Origin: Amphibalanus amphitrite
Lineage: Eukaryota > Arthropoda > Thecostraca > Balanomorpha > Balanidae
DNA: 64,000 bases
Reading direction: 5' to 3'
Assembly (NCBI RefSeq): GCF_019059575.1
Contig: NW_024882988.1
Location: 90,797-154,796 of the forward strand
How positions within the stretch are numbered: position 1 is the stretch's first letter; each line of letters begins with the position of its first letter. Position numbers and translations under genes: made by a program. Positions 1 through 12,700 of the stretch are shown here, one piece after another. The notes beneath the pieces were generated by a model. The model was not told the origin of the DNA, did no database searches, and was given only the letters and a program-made list of their open reading frames with translations.

Positions 1-40
1 GCGGCGGCGTCTGACCCTCGACCTGCCCCCCTCTCGACAG

Positions 41-160
41 AGTAATGGTGCGGCACGTGACTGGGCTGGGAGCAGTGGCCGCGCTGGCCGCGCTCGTCTG
101 CTTCGCACTCTGCTGGGTCTCAGCCTCTGCCGCCAGTCTCCACCTGGACGATGGAGAAAG
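41..160 (+). other. Dh31: DH31 exon with start codon and signal peptide
   Basis: A polypyrimidine tract and CAG at 38-40 precede this exon, so it begins in 5' UTR four bases before the ATG at 45. It codes 38 complete residues plus two bases and ends at the donor GTAACA at 161. Nearly the whole coding part is the secretion signal. Confidence 0.85.
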
Positions 161-3100
161 GTAACAGTTCCTTCTGTAGCCTGCTGCGGGAATCGTTTAA
201 GCTTTAAAGGCAAAGTGAATCTAGTTCGGGTAGCACTGGATCATGATATCGCTCATTATTCGCTTATAGCATCAGCTGAAAGAGCACCAAACACCAGTGA
301 GTGCCGTGAAGCGGCTTACCTACTCTTATTTCGTGTCATTTTTGCTCGCAACGCCATACATTTCTGTTGTGTTTTATCCAGGGTATTATCATTTTCTTTT
401 TTGCAACAAAGTAGACGTCTAGTGGTACGTGATTCACGCATGACGTCACAGAAACCCCTTTCATGTAATATTTTCATAATTTAATACTGATACGCAAGGT
501 TTTGTGGCCACGCCTAGAATAGTGGTATGTAAGCCATATACTTTCCCTTTTGATCTCGGTAGCTCAGTGACGGGCTGCACTCTCGCCACAAGCAGAACGC
601 TCCTGCCAGCAGCAACGTTACATCAGACACAAAACAAGCGTCCTTGAATAGAACTGACGTAACAGGCCTTTACACGAGACGCACGAGCGCATCAACAATA
701 GCTTGTTAGTGATGTTAACACCTTCAGCATCAACTTTTTGTCGTTCTTCGTCTTTAGATTTCAAAACATTTTGCGACGCTTTTCAGAATTAAGGTAACGA
801 CGTGGGCATCGTACAGCCTGCTTTCGAACGTGAACTCGAAGGCAGGCCAGAATTGTGAAGAATTGAAAGTCAGCTAAAGGCTCCGTGCACCTAAATACGT
901 CAGCTCATTATTTGTTCCCCTTTAGTGTCGCTAACAAAAAGCAGCAGCTTTAGCCACCACTGGCTGTTATCCGTCGCCATTGACCGGGTTCTGGCCATAG
1001 TATCGAGCGTTGTGAGACCGCATGTCTGTTCGGTATTGATGTGTGTCACCCTCTCAGAGTCCTTCACCTGGCCGAGTTCCTATGGCTGCTGCTCAGAGCG
1101 GCTGAGAAGGCGCATCGAGCGCCATACAGCGCCGCTCTGCACTGCCCGCCCACGGTGGGACCGCAGCCACGCCGCGCGGCACGTTCATTCAGCTTGATTG
1201 GCCGTAAATGAAAGGCATTGTTAGCGCCGTTATATGCAAGGTTCGGCCGCGTGACACCGCACACACCTGGCCACATGTTGGCCGGTAATCAGACGGCTTC
1301 AGTACACCTATCGAGCGCATGTAAACATATTTACCCATCACAGGCGATAACGGATTAGAACCGCGGGTGTGACGGGATGGACAGTATTCAACCTTCAGTC
1401 GCTTGTGATACAGATGAGGTGCTCACCGCAAAGCCCTCCATCGAATGGCTCATTCATCGATACGGTTGACACGATGGCTGCTTTGGATGTCTTTGGCTTG
1501 CGAGGAAAGCGTATGCTCGAACTACCGAACATATTTTAGTGAATTTATAAATGTTTTGCATATAATTGTAGACAGGTTCACGAGTTATCGCAACATCCAA
1601 TTGTCTTTGCCTCGATACGGGCTTTGCTCTACAGTAGTAGTTTTGCATTTTTCCTCACACAAAACGTGCGATTACTACATCATCAAAATATTTCGCAAGT
1701 AATTGTACAAAGCAAGGAATTTCATGGTGTTATTTCAGGTGATTTTGAAAACCGATTTCTTATTGTGTGCGATGCGATGCACTACACGCAAAATTGGCCC
1801 CAGTTTCCTAGAATTCCGGCAAGATGCCCATGAGCTGCTGTATCCATGCCTTGCTTTGGACCACTGATTAGATCGACAAAGGTCAGACAGCGTCGATGAC
1901 AATAGAGTTACGCAAAGCGTTCGATAGCGTTGATCATGATACCCGGTCTCTAATAAGCCTATATGTCTGAGATGGCCGTACAGCCCCCGCCCACGACATC
2001 GTGTTCAGATCTGTCTCAGCGGCCGCGGGGGTGGATGCGGGTGGTCTCGGACCCGAAATCGATGTCCTTCAAGGATCAATGCTGGTTACAGTGTTCTTGG
2101 TCTAGCTAAATCAGACCCGCTCATCGCTGTTATTTTGATCGTGTGAGCTGCGTGGACAACACTTGTCGATATGTCAGCAATGGGCAATGGGCATCCGTCC
2201 CTTATTCTTCAAAGGAATAAACTGTGAAGCAGAAGATTCAATGTCTGTGGCCCAGTCGCGTTTGACTGAGGATTCAAAATGTAAGCATATAACTATGATT
2301 TATTTCATTTGGGACTTCGCCGACACCGCGAAAAGTTCCCCTTTCAAAATTGTTTCATCCGTTGGTTCAAAATATTGGTAATTTTGTTGTATAGGTGAAA
2401 TGAATCCTAGGGCAATTTCTACCGAAATTCGAGTGTCTGCTTAGCGTTTTCTTGATCAACAGGATTTAGACGAAATTAACCGATCTTTTCAACGTTCAAA
2501 AAACGCACTTATCGAAACACTGCATGATTGCCTTCGCTGAGTATGGAATTCGCAAAAGTTGTCTCTGCCGTGGCCAGGAGTAATCGATATGGAGCGTCTA
2601 GTACCTATAGCAGGATCGATGCCACGTCTGCCGACAACTCATACTAATCCAAAATGGAAAAGTTGTACAAAAACGTGATTACCTGAAGTGATTCTCGATT
2701 GAGCTTTCATCGAAATGTGAACAATACATGTTCGCACAAGGGCTACATGTCCGGTAAATACACACAAACTAATCTACTAATCAAATACATAGGTACCGGT
2801 ATTTCTAACTGCGCTAACTTCAACCATCTATTGACCACTCAGGGATCTTCCCGGCGCCAGTTTGAAACACAACTGTAGCATGCATTTGTCTGACTGTGTC
2901 AGCGTCATGTTTCCACAGAAAACCATGGATGGACGAAATGGAGGCCAACCTACAGAACGACCTCTACCTGAGCGAGCTGGTCAGCCGGCTGCGCGCGCTC
3001 AACGACGCCGAGGTGGCCGGACTCGCCCAGTACGAAATAGATAATTATTTCCGGAAGCACGTACCCTTCTTTCACCTGTACAGCCATGTGTCGGCGCCGC

Positions 3101-4125
3101 CGGCCGGCGCCCAGTCGGTCCTCGCCGGGTAGGTCTTCCTTCCCTCGCCCGCCTGCGCATCGGCGCGTCGCAGTCGACGTGGCTGCCTGTCGCCTGTCCG
3201 CGCATGCGCACGGCCCGTCATGGCCGGCCCGCAGTCTGGGAGAAGTGGCCGACTATCCAGAGCTTGGTTTGTATTTGTCTGAATAGGGTCCCATCTGAAA
3301 TCCCTCTTACTAGATTCCGTATAATATTTCTTAAATACTTGGCACTGATCGAAGTTTCTTATTATCATTTATCCGTGTCCTTATCTTATCCGCATAGCTC
3401 CTCCTTCTTATCCACAAGATCCATGCTAAGATCTACTGCCTTAACCATATGATAAACACCTCCATTGGAGTCCCAGCCTTTTTCAACAGGTATGTCCTTG
3501 CACGGACTTTCATGCCATTGGGGGCCCAAATCATATGCGTATGTGATACCTAGACATGGCGATGTGCTACTCTATCGATGTGTGCGCTGTTGCAATCTGT
3601 TCCAGCTCGGGTACCGTATAGATGGAATGTCACCCCGCATGGTCAACATACAACTGGTTGATGTGATATAAGCGTTTGATGAAACTTGGTGCATTATTAT
3701 CTTGATTAATCGTGTCTTATCTTGGTCATGTCGTGCTTATTTGTTGTTGCATTATACCTAAAGCGAAAAGAGTAAAGACAGACGCACCTTTGCCGAATAC
3801 CCTAGAGACAATTGAAAGTTTTGACTTATGAGTCACATATAATCTTCTTGATCTTTTTCTTGCACTTCAGAGCTTCAACTCTTTTTGGCTGCTTTCATTT
3901 ATCGTCGCGGATAAAAAAAAACGTTTCGTCGCATCAAGCAAACAAACCGTTAAGCCATAGCTTAACTCTTATTTCCTTTTCAGCAAGCGCGGTTTTGACT
4001 TCGGCCTGGGCCGCGGATTCTCGGCCTCCCAGGCCGCCAAGCACAAGATGGGTCTGGAGGCGGCTGAGTTCCCCAGCGGCCCCGGACGCAGGCGGCGCTC
4101 CCTGGAGCAAGACCTGAGGCACTAG
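45..4125 (+). CDS. Dh31: Calcitonin-like diuretic hormone 31 (DH31) precursor, coding exons 45-160, 2919-3128, 3984-4125
   Basis: DH31 is a secreted arthropod neuropeptide related to calcitonin/CGRP. It acts through a class B GPCR, raising cAMP in excretory and gut epithelia and affecting muscle (family knowledge). The three joined exons give 155 residues. Residues 1-29 look like a signal peptide: Met-Val-Arg-His, then an Ala/Leu/Val core ending VSASAAS. A spacer with an amphipathic stretch ([20 protein letters not shown]) follows, then Lys-Arg, a 31-residue peptide starting [11 protein letters not shown], Gly for amidation, Arg x4, and a short tail SLEQDLRH. Phases agree at both junctions: AG|A gives Arg and GG|C gives Gly. 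The acceptor-like CAG at 38-40 lies five bases before the ATG, so a 5'-UTR exon and the promoter lie outside the window. Chosen start is the only Met that provides a signal peptide. Very confident on family; the exon 2 donor (GTAGGT at 3129) is inferred from phase. Confidence 0.93.
161..2918 (+). other. DH31 intron with one retroelement relic
   Basis: AT-rich intron between the signal-peptide and spacer exons. Apart from the decayed reverse-transcriptase fragment at 1896-2104 I see no coding, RNA or regulatory signal in it. Confidence 0.7.
1896..2104 (+). pseudogene. Decayed non-LTR retrotransposon reverse-transcriptase fragment
   Basis: One frame from 1896 reads [19 protein letters not shown], which matches the RT core block of non-LTR elements (L-x-K-A-F-D-x-V-D/N-H). 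About 150 bases on, in another frame, [14 protein letters not shown] resembles the following block (G-V-x-Q-G-S-x-L-x-P-x-L-F). Both frames are stopped and the blocks are out of register, so this is a dead relic. Clade cannot be decided. It lies in the DH31 first visible intron. Confidence 0.6.
2919..3128 (+). other. Dh31: DH31 spacer exon
   Basis: The acceptor TTTCCACAG ends at 2918 and the donor GTAGGT starts at 3129. The exon enters and leaves in phase 2, so it is an exact multiple of three (210 bases) and could be skipped without shifting frame. It encodes the precursor spacer between signal peptide and hormone, with acidic and Leu-rich helix-like sequence and the segment [22 protein letters not shown] content is far above the flanking introns. 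Confidence 0.85.
3129..3983 (+). other. DH31 intron, no further features
   Basis: Intron from GTAGGT to TTTTCAG. The first 110 bases remain GC-rich, the rest is AT-rich. I see no gene or repeat in it. Confidence 0.7.
3984..4125 (+). other. Dh31: DH31 terminal exon carrying the hormone
   Basis: A pyrimidine-rich tract ending in CAG at 3981-3983 precedes the exon. Its first base completes the Gly before the Lys-Arg cleavage site, so the processing site and the whole hormone are in one exon. The stop TAG is at 4123-4125. Confidence 0.9.
3991..4083 (+). other. Dh31: Mature DH31 peptide (31 residues, C-terminal Gly-Pro amide predicted)
   Basis: The peptide begins [18 protein letters not shown] and ends FPSGP, followed by Gly (amide donor, 4084-4086) and four Arg codons. 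The length of 31, the conserved RGFS-SQAAKH core and the terminal Gly-Pro are DH31 hallmarks. Odd features are Lys at 19, Glu at 23, Glu at 26 and Pro at 28, where the DH31 peptides I know of are mostly hydrophobic, Ala or Asn. Confidence 0.92.
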
Positions 4126-4435
4126 ATGATGCAACACTCCCTCCGCTCTCCCTCTCAGCAAACCCCCTCCCTCCCCCCTTCCGCTGGACGACGGCCGCGG
4201 TCAGCTCCGCGGCCTGTGCCGCTGCGTACGGCGCAGCCGAGTAGTTCCGCGGTCACTGATGCGTCTAGCAGGACCTACTGCAGCTCATTCTGAGCAGGAT
4301 TTTGTGAAGAACACTCCTGGCTTTAGTAGAGAATATGCTAGATCGGCATAGAGCAATGTCGCAACGAGAGAGACAGCTGCTGGCGGGATAGCGAGTCCAT
4401 GGACACACTAGAAGAGAGGCTGGAAATGAAGGCTG

Positions 4436-4441
4436 AATAAA
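4436..4441 (+). terminator. Polyadenylation signal AATAAA of DH31
   Basis: A canonical AATAAA lies 311 bases after the stop codon and is the first in the 3' region. It implies an mRNA end near 4455. Confidence 0.7.
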
Positions 4442-5375
4442 ATTCGGTTATCACTTTTTCCGAACATGTAAAAGTGATTTATTGAAATACTTACTTCAGC
4501 GAGAGCCATACGACTTGATTTTACTATCGTAGAATGAAGTGAACAACAGGAATCGCATGCAATTTTAGGGCGCCGGCTAAACGGTTTTTGTGTTGTTGCA
4601 GCTAAGTTGATTAGCCCGGTGAATGCCACTGCATCAAGTGTTATTGATGTGTTGTTAGTGTACCTGGTAGTACCCAATTGGCGTACTTACGAGATATACA
4701 AATTGTGCCACATTGCATGTACCTATATTTAATGTTCAGTTGCTGGGTACGAGGGGTCCACTGAAAAATGTGTACGAACAGCTTTGCTGGTCTCAATGCG
4801 AGCTTACCGTTTCAGAAACAACGACTACCAAAGACACTGAGCGGCAGCTGGCCTATTATATGTCTATTTTAAGGCCACATCCATGGTAAAACAAACCTTA
4901 GGGATGATGTTCGGCACTGATTTTGGACAGCACTGTCGACAGACAGGCAATGAAGTGTTTTGCGGGTTGTGATGGAACTACCCGCGTGATTCAACTGATC
5001 GGCTTCTCACTCTGGATATCGTAGACATGCTGTATACATGATTGCAGATTAGAGTACCCATATTGTGTTACTCCATTTATCACGAAATAAACATATTTTG
5101 TTGAAACTGTGTGTTTTCTGCCACAGCCAGAGGAGAAATGTGCATAGGCAACAGCAGAGATGTAAAATGTGGAATTGATGGAACAAGCCACACCAAAATT
5201 ACTTTTATAGCTAAAAAAAATGCATAGGTATATCGTCATACGACTCTTAATTAAATCGCATATAATGCGAACTGTAAACATCGAGCAAGCGTTAAGCAGC
5301 TGTATATGATCTGCACTGGCAACGTCGATCTTTAAAATCGCCACTTGCCACCTCATTAACTTTGTCGTGGCTAAA

Positions 5376-6038
5376 CCCGGCAGTTGCTGGGGTATTTCGC
5401 CACCCGCCATTTACTGATGGGGGGGGGGGGGGGCGTTAAACGCCCCCAGCCGACAGCTCGAGAACCAATAAGCGTGGCGAAACGCACGAGGCGGCAAACA
5501 AAAGAACACGACAAGACGCTTCAGCTAAGCACTTGAAAGTTGAATTTCGAGGTCAGGTCGGGTCAAGGTCAGGTAAAACACCTAAAATCGGGCTTTCGGT
5601 AGCAAGGACTTCAGGCCAGAACCTCGTAATGGGCGCCTCTCGTGATAAACTCTGTCAAAACTGTGTACAATCCTTCATAAAAGGCCTAAAGAGTGTCAGA
5701 TCTATGTACGGGTCAGTCAAACATATGCCAGGGTCAAGGTCAGGTCAATCAGGTAAGCACATATCCCTGAAAATCGAAACTGGTATTTGCAGTCTATGGC
5801 ACTGCAAATTGGTTGAAAAAAAAAATTGGTTGAAATTCAGAAATTATGACGTCATTAAAACCTCGATATCTAAAAAAAAAACTTCCGACCGATTTTTCCT
5901 TAAACTTCGTCACAATAAACTTCAATGAATTCCCTACAGGTACCCAAAACTAAGCGCCCCTTCGGCGCGCCGTTTTATGCTATATCGCGGCGAAAAAAGT
6001 GGGGGGAGGGCGTTTAACGCCCCCCAGCAACTACCGGG
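5376..6038. mobile_element. Non-autonomous inverted-repeat element with AGGTCA clusters
   Basis: The ends are inverted copies: CCCGGCAGTTGCTGGGG at 5376 and its near-complement ending at 6038. Just inside each end is a G/C run next to the palindrome GGCGTTWAACGCC. The interior carries direct AGGTCA/GGGTCA copies at about 5550-5575 and 5730-5753. No transposase frame is visible. It resembles the CCCTCGCCGG family elsewhere in the window in composition, though its termini differ. Confidence 0.6.
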
Positions 6039-7181
6039 CTAAGCCGTCAAGGTTTTTTACCAATAGGTAAAAACTGGGAGACGCTTGGCACCGCCACATA
6101 TCAGCGTAGCTTGAGGCGTACTGGCAGTGTGTCAATGAACTTGAACATCAACCTGCACACCACGCTGAACAATCATCGATAGAATGACACAAAAAAAATG
6201 GTTCCTATTGTTTACTGAAGTCAGCAGACACTTGTGTCATGTATGGATGGATTTCCAGCGAGTTCATGATTGACATATCTTCTATCGGTTGCACGACTTT
6301 CTAAGGAGTTCAAGAATGATGAGCATCTCACATCTCTAAAGCCAGCGCTGTCGTATAACATAAACTGACAACTCAAGCAAAATTTCAACAACTGCTTATC
6401 GTCTAAACTATTCTGTGTTTTCATTTGAAACTGCAAGCTGTTACCGTCAATCACCAACAGCAAAATTAAAAACAACAGTGCATCATATGAAACACTTTAA
6501 AACAGGCTGCACCCAGCGTTACTATTTGAAGCATAAATGCCCCATTAACTAAGCGACTCAAGAGTCGCGTGAGTCCCACCTCGCTGGGTCCTGGAACCGC
6601 CTGGCTGGACTGATCAATTATTTCCAACAGCCAGAAGGAGCTATCACACCGCACGTGATAGGACTCATGTGATATAGACGCGTCATGACCGAACATAAAT
6701 CGTTACAGATAGCCAGAATGGCCAGTCATTTGTCGTTGGCCTAGCAGTGGAGACGGGAAGGGGCTCAAGTTACCTGGGCGTGTATGTGCCATTTGTGTGA
6801 TTAAAACCGGCATAAAATGTCGGCTAGATTATCACACGTCAGATACCGCTAAATAAAAACAGTTGCTTGTGCTCCCACACTTCCAAAATTCCCACCACAT
6901 GGACTCGACGAGGTTCGGAATGAGTAACTTATTCGATGAAAAGAAGATTATAGGTACGGTGGAAGGAAGAAAATATCGAAATTGTTATATAATACAACTT
7001 GTTTTGAACTTCATTCCGATCAGAAATATTGGGCACGCAAGAGTATCAAAATGCGCGGCAGTAAAAGTTGAATGTTACTGGTGTTTGCCATGAACCCGCT
7101 GTATTCCAATGGGTTCAATCATTCTTTATTCTTTATTCTTTTTGTTTATTAGCATAAAAGCAACCACAGGCTCATGGCTCA

Positions 7182-7360
7182 CTTATGGGCAGAGGCGGAT
7201 CCAGCTCAGAGTTTTTCTTTGGGGGGGGGGGGGGGCAAACCATAACAATTTATCGATTCTTTCCATGCCTCGTCCATAGGCGTAATGTTAAAATTATGCC
7301 GTTTGGGGAGGCAAATGCCCATTTTGCCCCCCCCCCCCTGGATCCACCACTGCTTATGGG
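7182..7360. mobile_element. hAT-type MITE (163 bp) with 8-bp target duplication
   Basis: The terminal inverted repeats are CAGAGGCGGATCCAG at 7190 and CTGGATCCACCACTG ending at 7352. Both sides are flanked by the identical 8-mer CTTATGGG (7182-7189 and 7353-7360). An 8-bp duplication and CAGxG-type ends are the hAT hallmark. Inside, a G run and a C run form a longer imperfect foldback. It has no coding capacity. Confidence 0.8.
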
Positions 7361-9261
7361 TGCAGTCACAGAACAAATGTATAAAATTGGACACACGCAA
7401 TCACACGCACACACACACATACCTACACATAACAGATATATAAAAGCAACACATAAACGATGACAAAAAAACATGGATGACTACCCTAGGTAAAAACTAA
7501 GTAAAATAACACCGCTAAAATAACACCGCTAAAATAACACCGCTGCCTTCCACTGCCATCAGAATGCACCCTGACCCTTAGCAAATTTAAAAACCTGAGA
7601 TCTAAAAGCAGATGTTGAGTAAAAGAAATCAGCCGACGGTGCGTCCTGAAGGAGCATGTTGCATGTGGCCGGAAGTCGTGATAAAAAACTTGCGCACAGA
7701 GTTAACTCTTCCGCCCGGCACATGGAACAAGGCAGTGTGCTGGTTTCGCCGGCAAGGGACAGCCATTTTTTATGAGCAACATTTAGTATCATGTGCAAAA
7801 TCATCTATCCTTCACGCTGAATTTGAAAGTGGTAGGAACGGGCATGGGATACTACAAAGTGCTTAGTTGCAATGTGTGTTTTTGGTGGAAACTAACTAAC
7901 CGTGCCTACCTGAATGGCAGTCCACTTGGTGTAAATTATTCAAATAGCAATCTGTGTTCCCTGGAATGTGAGAACCTGATGGATCTCTTTAGATAACGAT
8001 CGTTAGACTCACTATCAGGGAAAGATTGATTGTGTCTATAAATGACACGCGTTCTGACATTTACTTTCACTGTATTACATGATATCGATTATTGATATGT
8101 CAGTTGAATTATGCAGACAACGATGCACAGCTACAGTATTCACCAATGTCATGTATGTCTGTTTTATGTCCCATGGTAACTGATATAATAAAGGATATGT
8201 GTTATGCGTCATAAGGACAGATTTGTTGTTCGCGCACAGTTATGGATAATCAAAACCTCGCATTTCGATTCCATTTAAAAACAGATATGCTGGAAAATCT
8301 ACAAGTTAGTGATCAACAAACTGCATTTAACGTCTTTCTTTGGTTCCTCATCCCCTCTCAAAGCATATCGTCAAGCATAACACCTTGTTTTATGTCTGCC
8401 AGTGTTGATTGTGAGGTCGCACTATGATGAGTCGATCTTCCCATCAACATCGCTCAAGTTCCTCGTACCTACTAAAAGACAGCAAACGAGTCGTCAGCCG
8501 ACGTCCCGGGCCCATCTCACGGGCTGACCGTATGGAGGGCCCGTATCTGGCTCGTGTTATCACGAGTCAGAGAATTGACGTTACACACCAGCGGGAGGTG
8601 CCGCCTATGTTGTTGATAGTTTGGAGGATCGAGGCGACCCGTGGTGCCCGAATGCTCACTGTCGACAACCCTCCTTTGACTGCTTGAGAGGTGAGGGGAG
8701 CCCTCTCTGATGTGATCCATCGGTTCGGTGTTTAGATAAGGCTTAGCTCATAGCTGTAGCCTGCCGCAAGCTGCCACCTGGTGATGGTAGTGGAAGTCAA
8801 CCAAGAAAGTTTCGTGTAGATGGCGCATCACGCGATGTGGCTGGATGGAGTCACCGGTCTCTGATGACCTGGCGCTAGCCTGAGAGCACGGGAGGATCGC
8901 ACAAGACCCTGAGAAGACGTTGTTTTGGCGCTCAGTGAGACAGTGGGAGGTGTGTGTGGGATGGGAGCCGGAGGGCAAGGATGCAACGATAAACAATCTT
9001 TTCTGAAAAGAGAGCTCAGCATTTGAAAAGCTAGAGGCCCTAAAACACATTTAAATCACCACCCAAGCTACCATCTAACAGGCAGCCCCCGTGAAACAGT
9101 CCGCATATTCTCCACCAACATAGTGAGTGAATCTACCGGCCGAGGCGCCCGGGGCTATGTGACGTCATCGGGTGAGTGATGTCTCCGGCGAGGCGCCCCG
9201 CCGAGAAGAAAGGCTGTCTGGTGCCGGAGTTTGTCGCTGGCAACGGCAACAACTCTCGGGC

Positions 9262-9732
9262 CTGTTCCATTGGCTCCTCTAACCTCCTCAAAACTCCTCA
9301 AAGCTCATGAAATCGTTCCAGTGGCTCCTCCAACCTCCTCAAAGCTCCTCTGAAACTCGTCTCAAACCTCCTCTAACCTGCTCCGAAATGAAGGGTGGTT
9401 TTTCTGAGGAGGCTATGGCCGACACAAATGGCGCGGCAAATACAAAACAGGTGCACCGTGCTGCCTAGTTATCGATGTGCGCAATTATCGGATGAAATTA
9501 GGCAAGTTATCCGATATTCGAACGAATTTTATTACGAATTTTATTTTTGGTCTACTATGTCAGACGTGAGCTTGCGTGAAATGCGCCAGGATTGCAAGCA
9601 TTTTCTTTCCACAAACAGCTGATACCTCCTCCGAACTGCGTTCCAGTGGTCACCAAAATCGGGACGAAATACGGCCTCCTCCAACCTCCTCAAAGCTCCT
9701 CTCATCTTTTTTCTGAGGAGCCAAAGGAACAG
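9262..9732. mobile_element. Inverted-repeat element rich in CTCCTC motifs
   Basis: The termini CTGTTCCATTGGCTCCTC and its near-complement GAGGAGCCAAAGGAACAG bound 471 bases. The motif ACCTCCTCAAAGCTCCTC recurs near both ends in the same orientation (about 9330 and 9684). No target duplication is obvious, so superfamily is undecided. Confidence 0.5.
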
Positions 9733-12700
9733 ACCCAATTCTCTGTGAGATCGACGTCTCTGACTGGCCAGAATCGGGTGCTTAGTTTTATAGGAATATC
9801 TGGAGCTGTAGAAACCGGATTCAGGTAAGTTATTTTGTGCAATAAGGAGCGGGTGAGGAGTCACCTGCCATATATAGGTACACCGTTGCATTTAGTGCGT
9901 TCTAATTCACTTGAAATGTCGAGAAACATAAACTAAAAGCACATCTTTCCAATTAATTTATTGTACACTCTTATTAAAATAATGAAATGAGCCCTGGCTA
10001 CCAGGACACAACACTTCGTCACGCCAGCTTACATCACAAGCCCGTCGGGATCAGAGCTCGTAGTTTCACGTTTCACTGGCTGTTGCCGTGCTGTGGGCAC
10101 ACTGTTTGTGAGTTTCCGCCCCGTGGCTCTCTGGAGGCTCACAGAGCCATGGTCAGCACGCGCGGAGGCCCGCTCGTGCACGTAATGGCGGCACGTGCCC
10201 ACTGTGACGGCCGTGACAGCCCGCTGCGTCACGTGCGTTACCCTTCCCGCCACACTTGCTATCAGAGACACAAACTACTCACATAGACTGAATGGAGTGC
10301 CGCCTCTTGGAGCACTTAACTTATAGGGACTGCATGGTGCGGTACAAATTGTCGTCCAAACATGTGAATTGTGAATGCCATTTGAAGAAATGCTCGATCT
10401 CGATTTTTGCCTATTTACAAGAGTATGATAAGAGCGAGACTGATGAATATTTTACGTCATATGTTTCCGACTAAAGTCGAACATCGCATCCTTTATTTCG
10501 TCAATCTCCGCCTGAATAGCGGTACACACAGGTGGAGAAGCCTGTGCACAACAAGGCAAGGCACTGCTCAGCTATTTTTAATGGAGGCACTGGGATTTAT
10601 CAGTGAATTTTCTTGCGACAGGCTGTCGTAGGTGAACGTCTCAAAGCAATGGATCTATCTCCTCGAGGCTCAGCGCTGAAAAGGTGCATCCCACTGTGAA
10701 GAGATGGCATCAACTGAGGCGAAAATATCGCCTCAGTGACGATGCCAGTCATCGTTTAGTGGCGAATAAATCGTTGAATAAATATGAGCGCAGCGGGGCT
10801 AAAATTGATCTTCAGGTTAGTGGGGGGGGGTGTAAGGACCCTAATCGTGAGTGAAAGAAACATTGAATGGAAATTTGCAAATATTATTAGCAGTGTCAGT
10901 GTCTTTCTGCCTTGGAAGTCGACATTAGTTGGTGATCGATCGACAGAATCAATAACTTTAAGACGCAGCGGGCCAAAAGCAAAAATAACAACACGTTTTA
11001 AAGGCGAATTTATCATTGTGTAGCACTTTAAACAGATGCAGTGCTCAATGAAAACAAGCGGCGAACGGAATAAAAAAATGGGAGATATGAACTATATCTA
11101 TGCACTCCTGATGGTAAAGACCAGCCGGACTCGTCCGAGGCTTAGATACACGAGAACAGCGATGTGGGTGACTGTAAGCTCCTAGTGGGTGACTGTAATT
11201 GCGCACTAACTACATAGCTATACGGTAAATACTGCTTGACAAGGTCGTCGATACGTATGGAGCCGTCGGTAATTGATGGTCCAGCCCGCCCGTTCACGAG
11301 GCCCCTCCCTTGCCTGTGCGTGACATGATCTGCCCGAGATCGAGCCTAGTCCACCCTCGTAATAAGGGAGAGAGTTGTGACTGTTTGTGCCAAGGTCTGT
11401 TAGTAACCTGGCTGCCTTCCCACGGTCGCTGAACTATTTCGATGCCCATTTCGGCTCCAACGACACAAAGCAAAGGAGAAAAGGAACATCAGCTACATGT
11501 TTTGAGCCGATAAACGTTACGTGCAGAGCACTTGCAATACATGCATGGGGCTATCCGCTGAGCAAATATTGTGAATGGTGCCACGTAACTCGAATATGCA
11601 CGTACGAAGCACATGGTTGCAGCAGACACAATGGTCAAAAGAGAAAGTAAAACATATCGGTTACATTTATTACATGGTCATTGGATGGACAATAAAGATA
11701 AACAACGCCACTCCATTTCTGCCAAAACTTTACAAGCAAGTGTAGAAGACCCACTATACAGAAACGCTGCTATTTACAGTCCACAATCCTTACGCTGCGT
11801 ATAGATGCATGCATCACCGATCAGGTGTGTAATCTCATTGCAAGAACTTCCAATAAATAGGTGTGACATACATATTCAAATGGGCAACAAAGTGGGTAGC
11901 TGTCAGCGGTCGATCAGCTCCATCATAATCTGCGGGCGGGACTTTTCGCCAGTCCTGCCTCCCAGACACCTCCTCAGTCAATGGACAGCAGAAAGTGAGA
12001 GTGGATAGACCGGAACCAACGCCTTCAGTGAGGAATAATGAGGCCAGCACAGGCTTGGAGGAGGGGCCGCACCTAGAGCCGCCGGCGGAACTATCTTCAG
12101 AGGAAGCCCATATAAGAGCAAGTAAAAAGATCTTCGTCTTCAAGCAGTCTTACAATCTTGCATCGAAATTTTGCATCACTGAAACCCATCGAAACAATGT
12201 GTTCACAATAACGATTTAGTAAAAAAAGAGATGTAACTGGGTGCACCAAGAAAGCATGTTTATTGACATGATTATTGGCATAAGTGCGCCGATTTTTTAT
12301 CGTCTTGTCAAAGCCTCGCATTAAATCAGTTCATGTAGCTGCTTTATGTAGCATGACTTACCTATCAAACAAATTTATCGAACGAACGAACGAATTATAC
12401 ATAAAAGGAACGTTTATTAAGAATGTTTAATAAGAATTTGTAAAAGACGGCATCGGTCGGAAAGGGCTCTACTACTATTGCACTCAAGCTTTTACCCAAG
12501 CTCAATTACAGCCTCAATGATTTAGTACCGACACTTGCCAACGCTTCACTTTGTTCACGATCATTATTTTGTTCGCTGGGATCGTTTTTAATTATTCTTA
12601 TCACACCGTATGAATTACAGCTTGAAAATCACTGCGGTATGATCCACAGATTTATTGGCCAAATGAATCGCACCGACTGTCAAACGACCACTCCCGCTGT

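Noticed and set aside
4991..5410. 139-residue minus-strand frame
   Set aside because: No domain or splice support; its first part overlaps the end of a repeat element.
5533..5928. 131-residue frame between 5533 and 5928
   Set aside because: It lies entirely inside a repeat element and shows no protein features.
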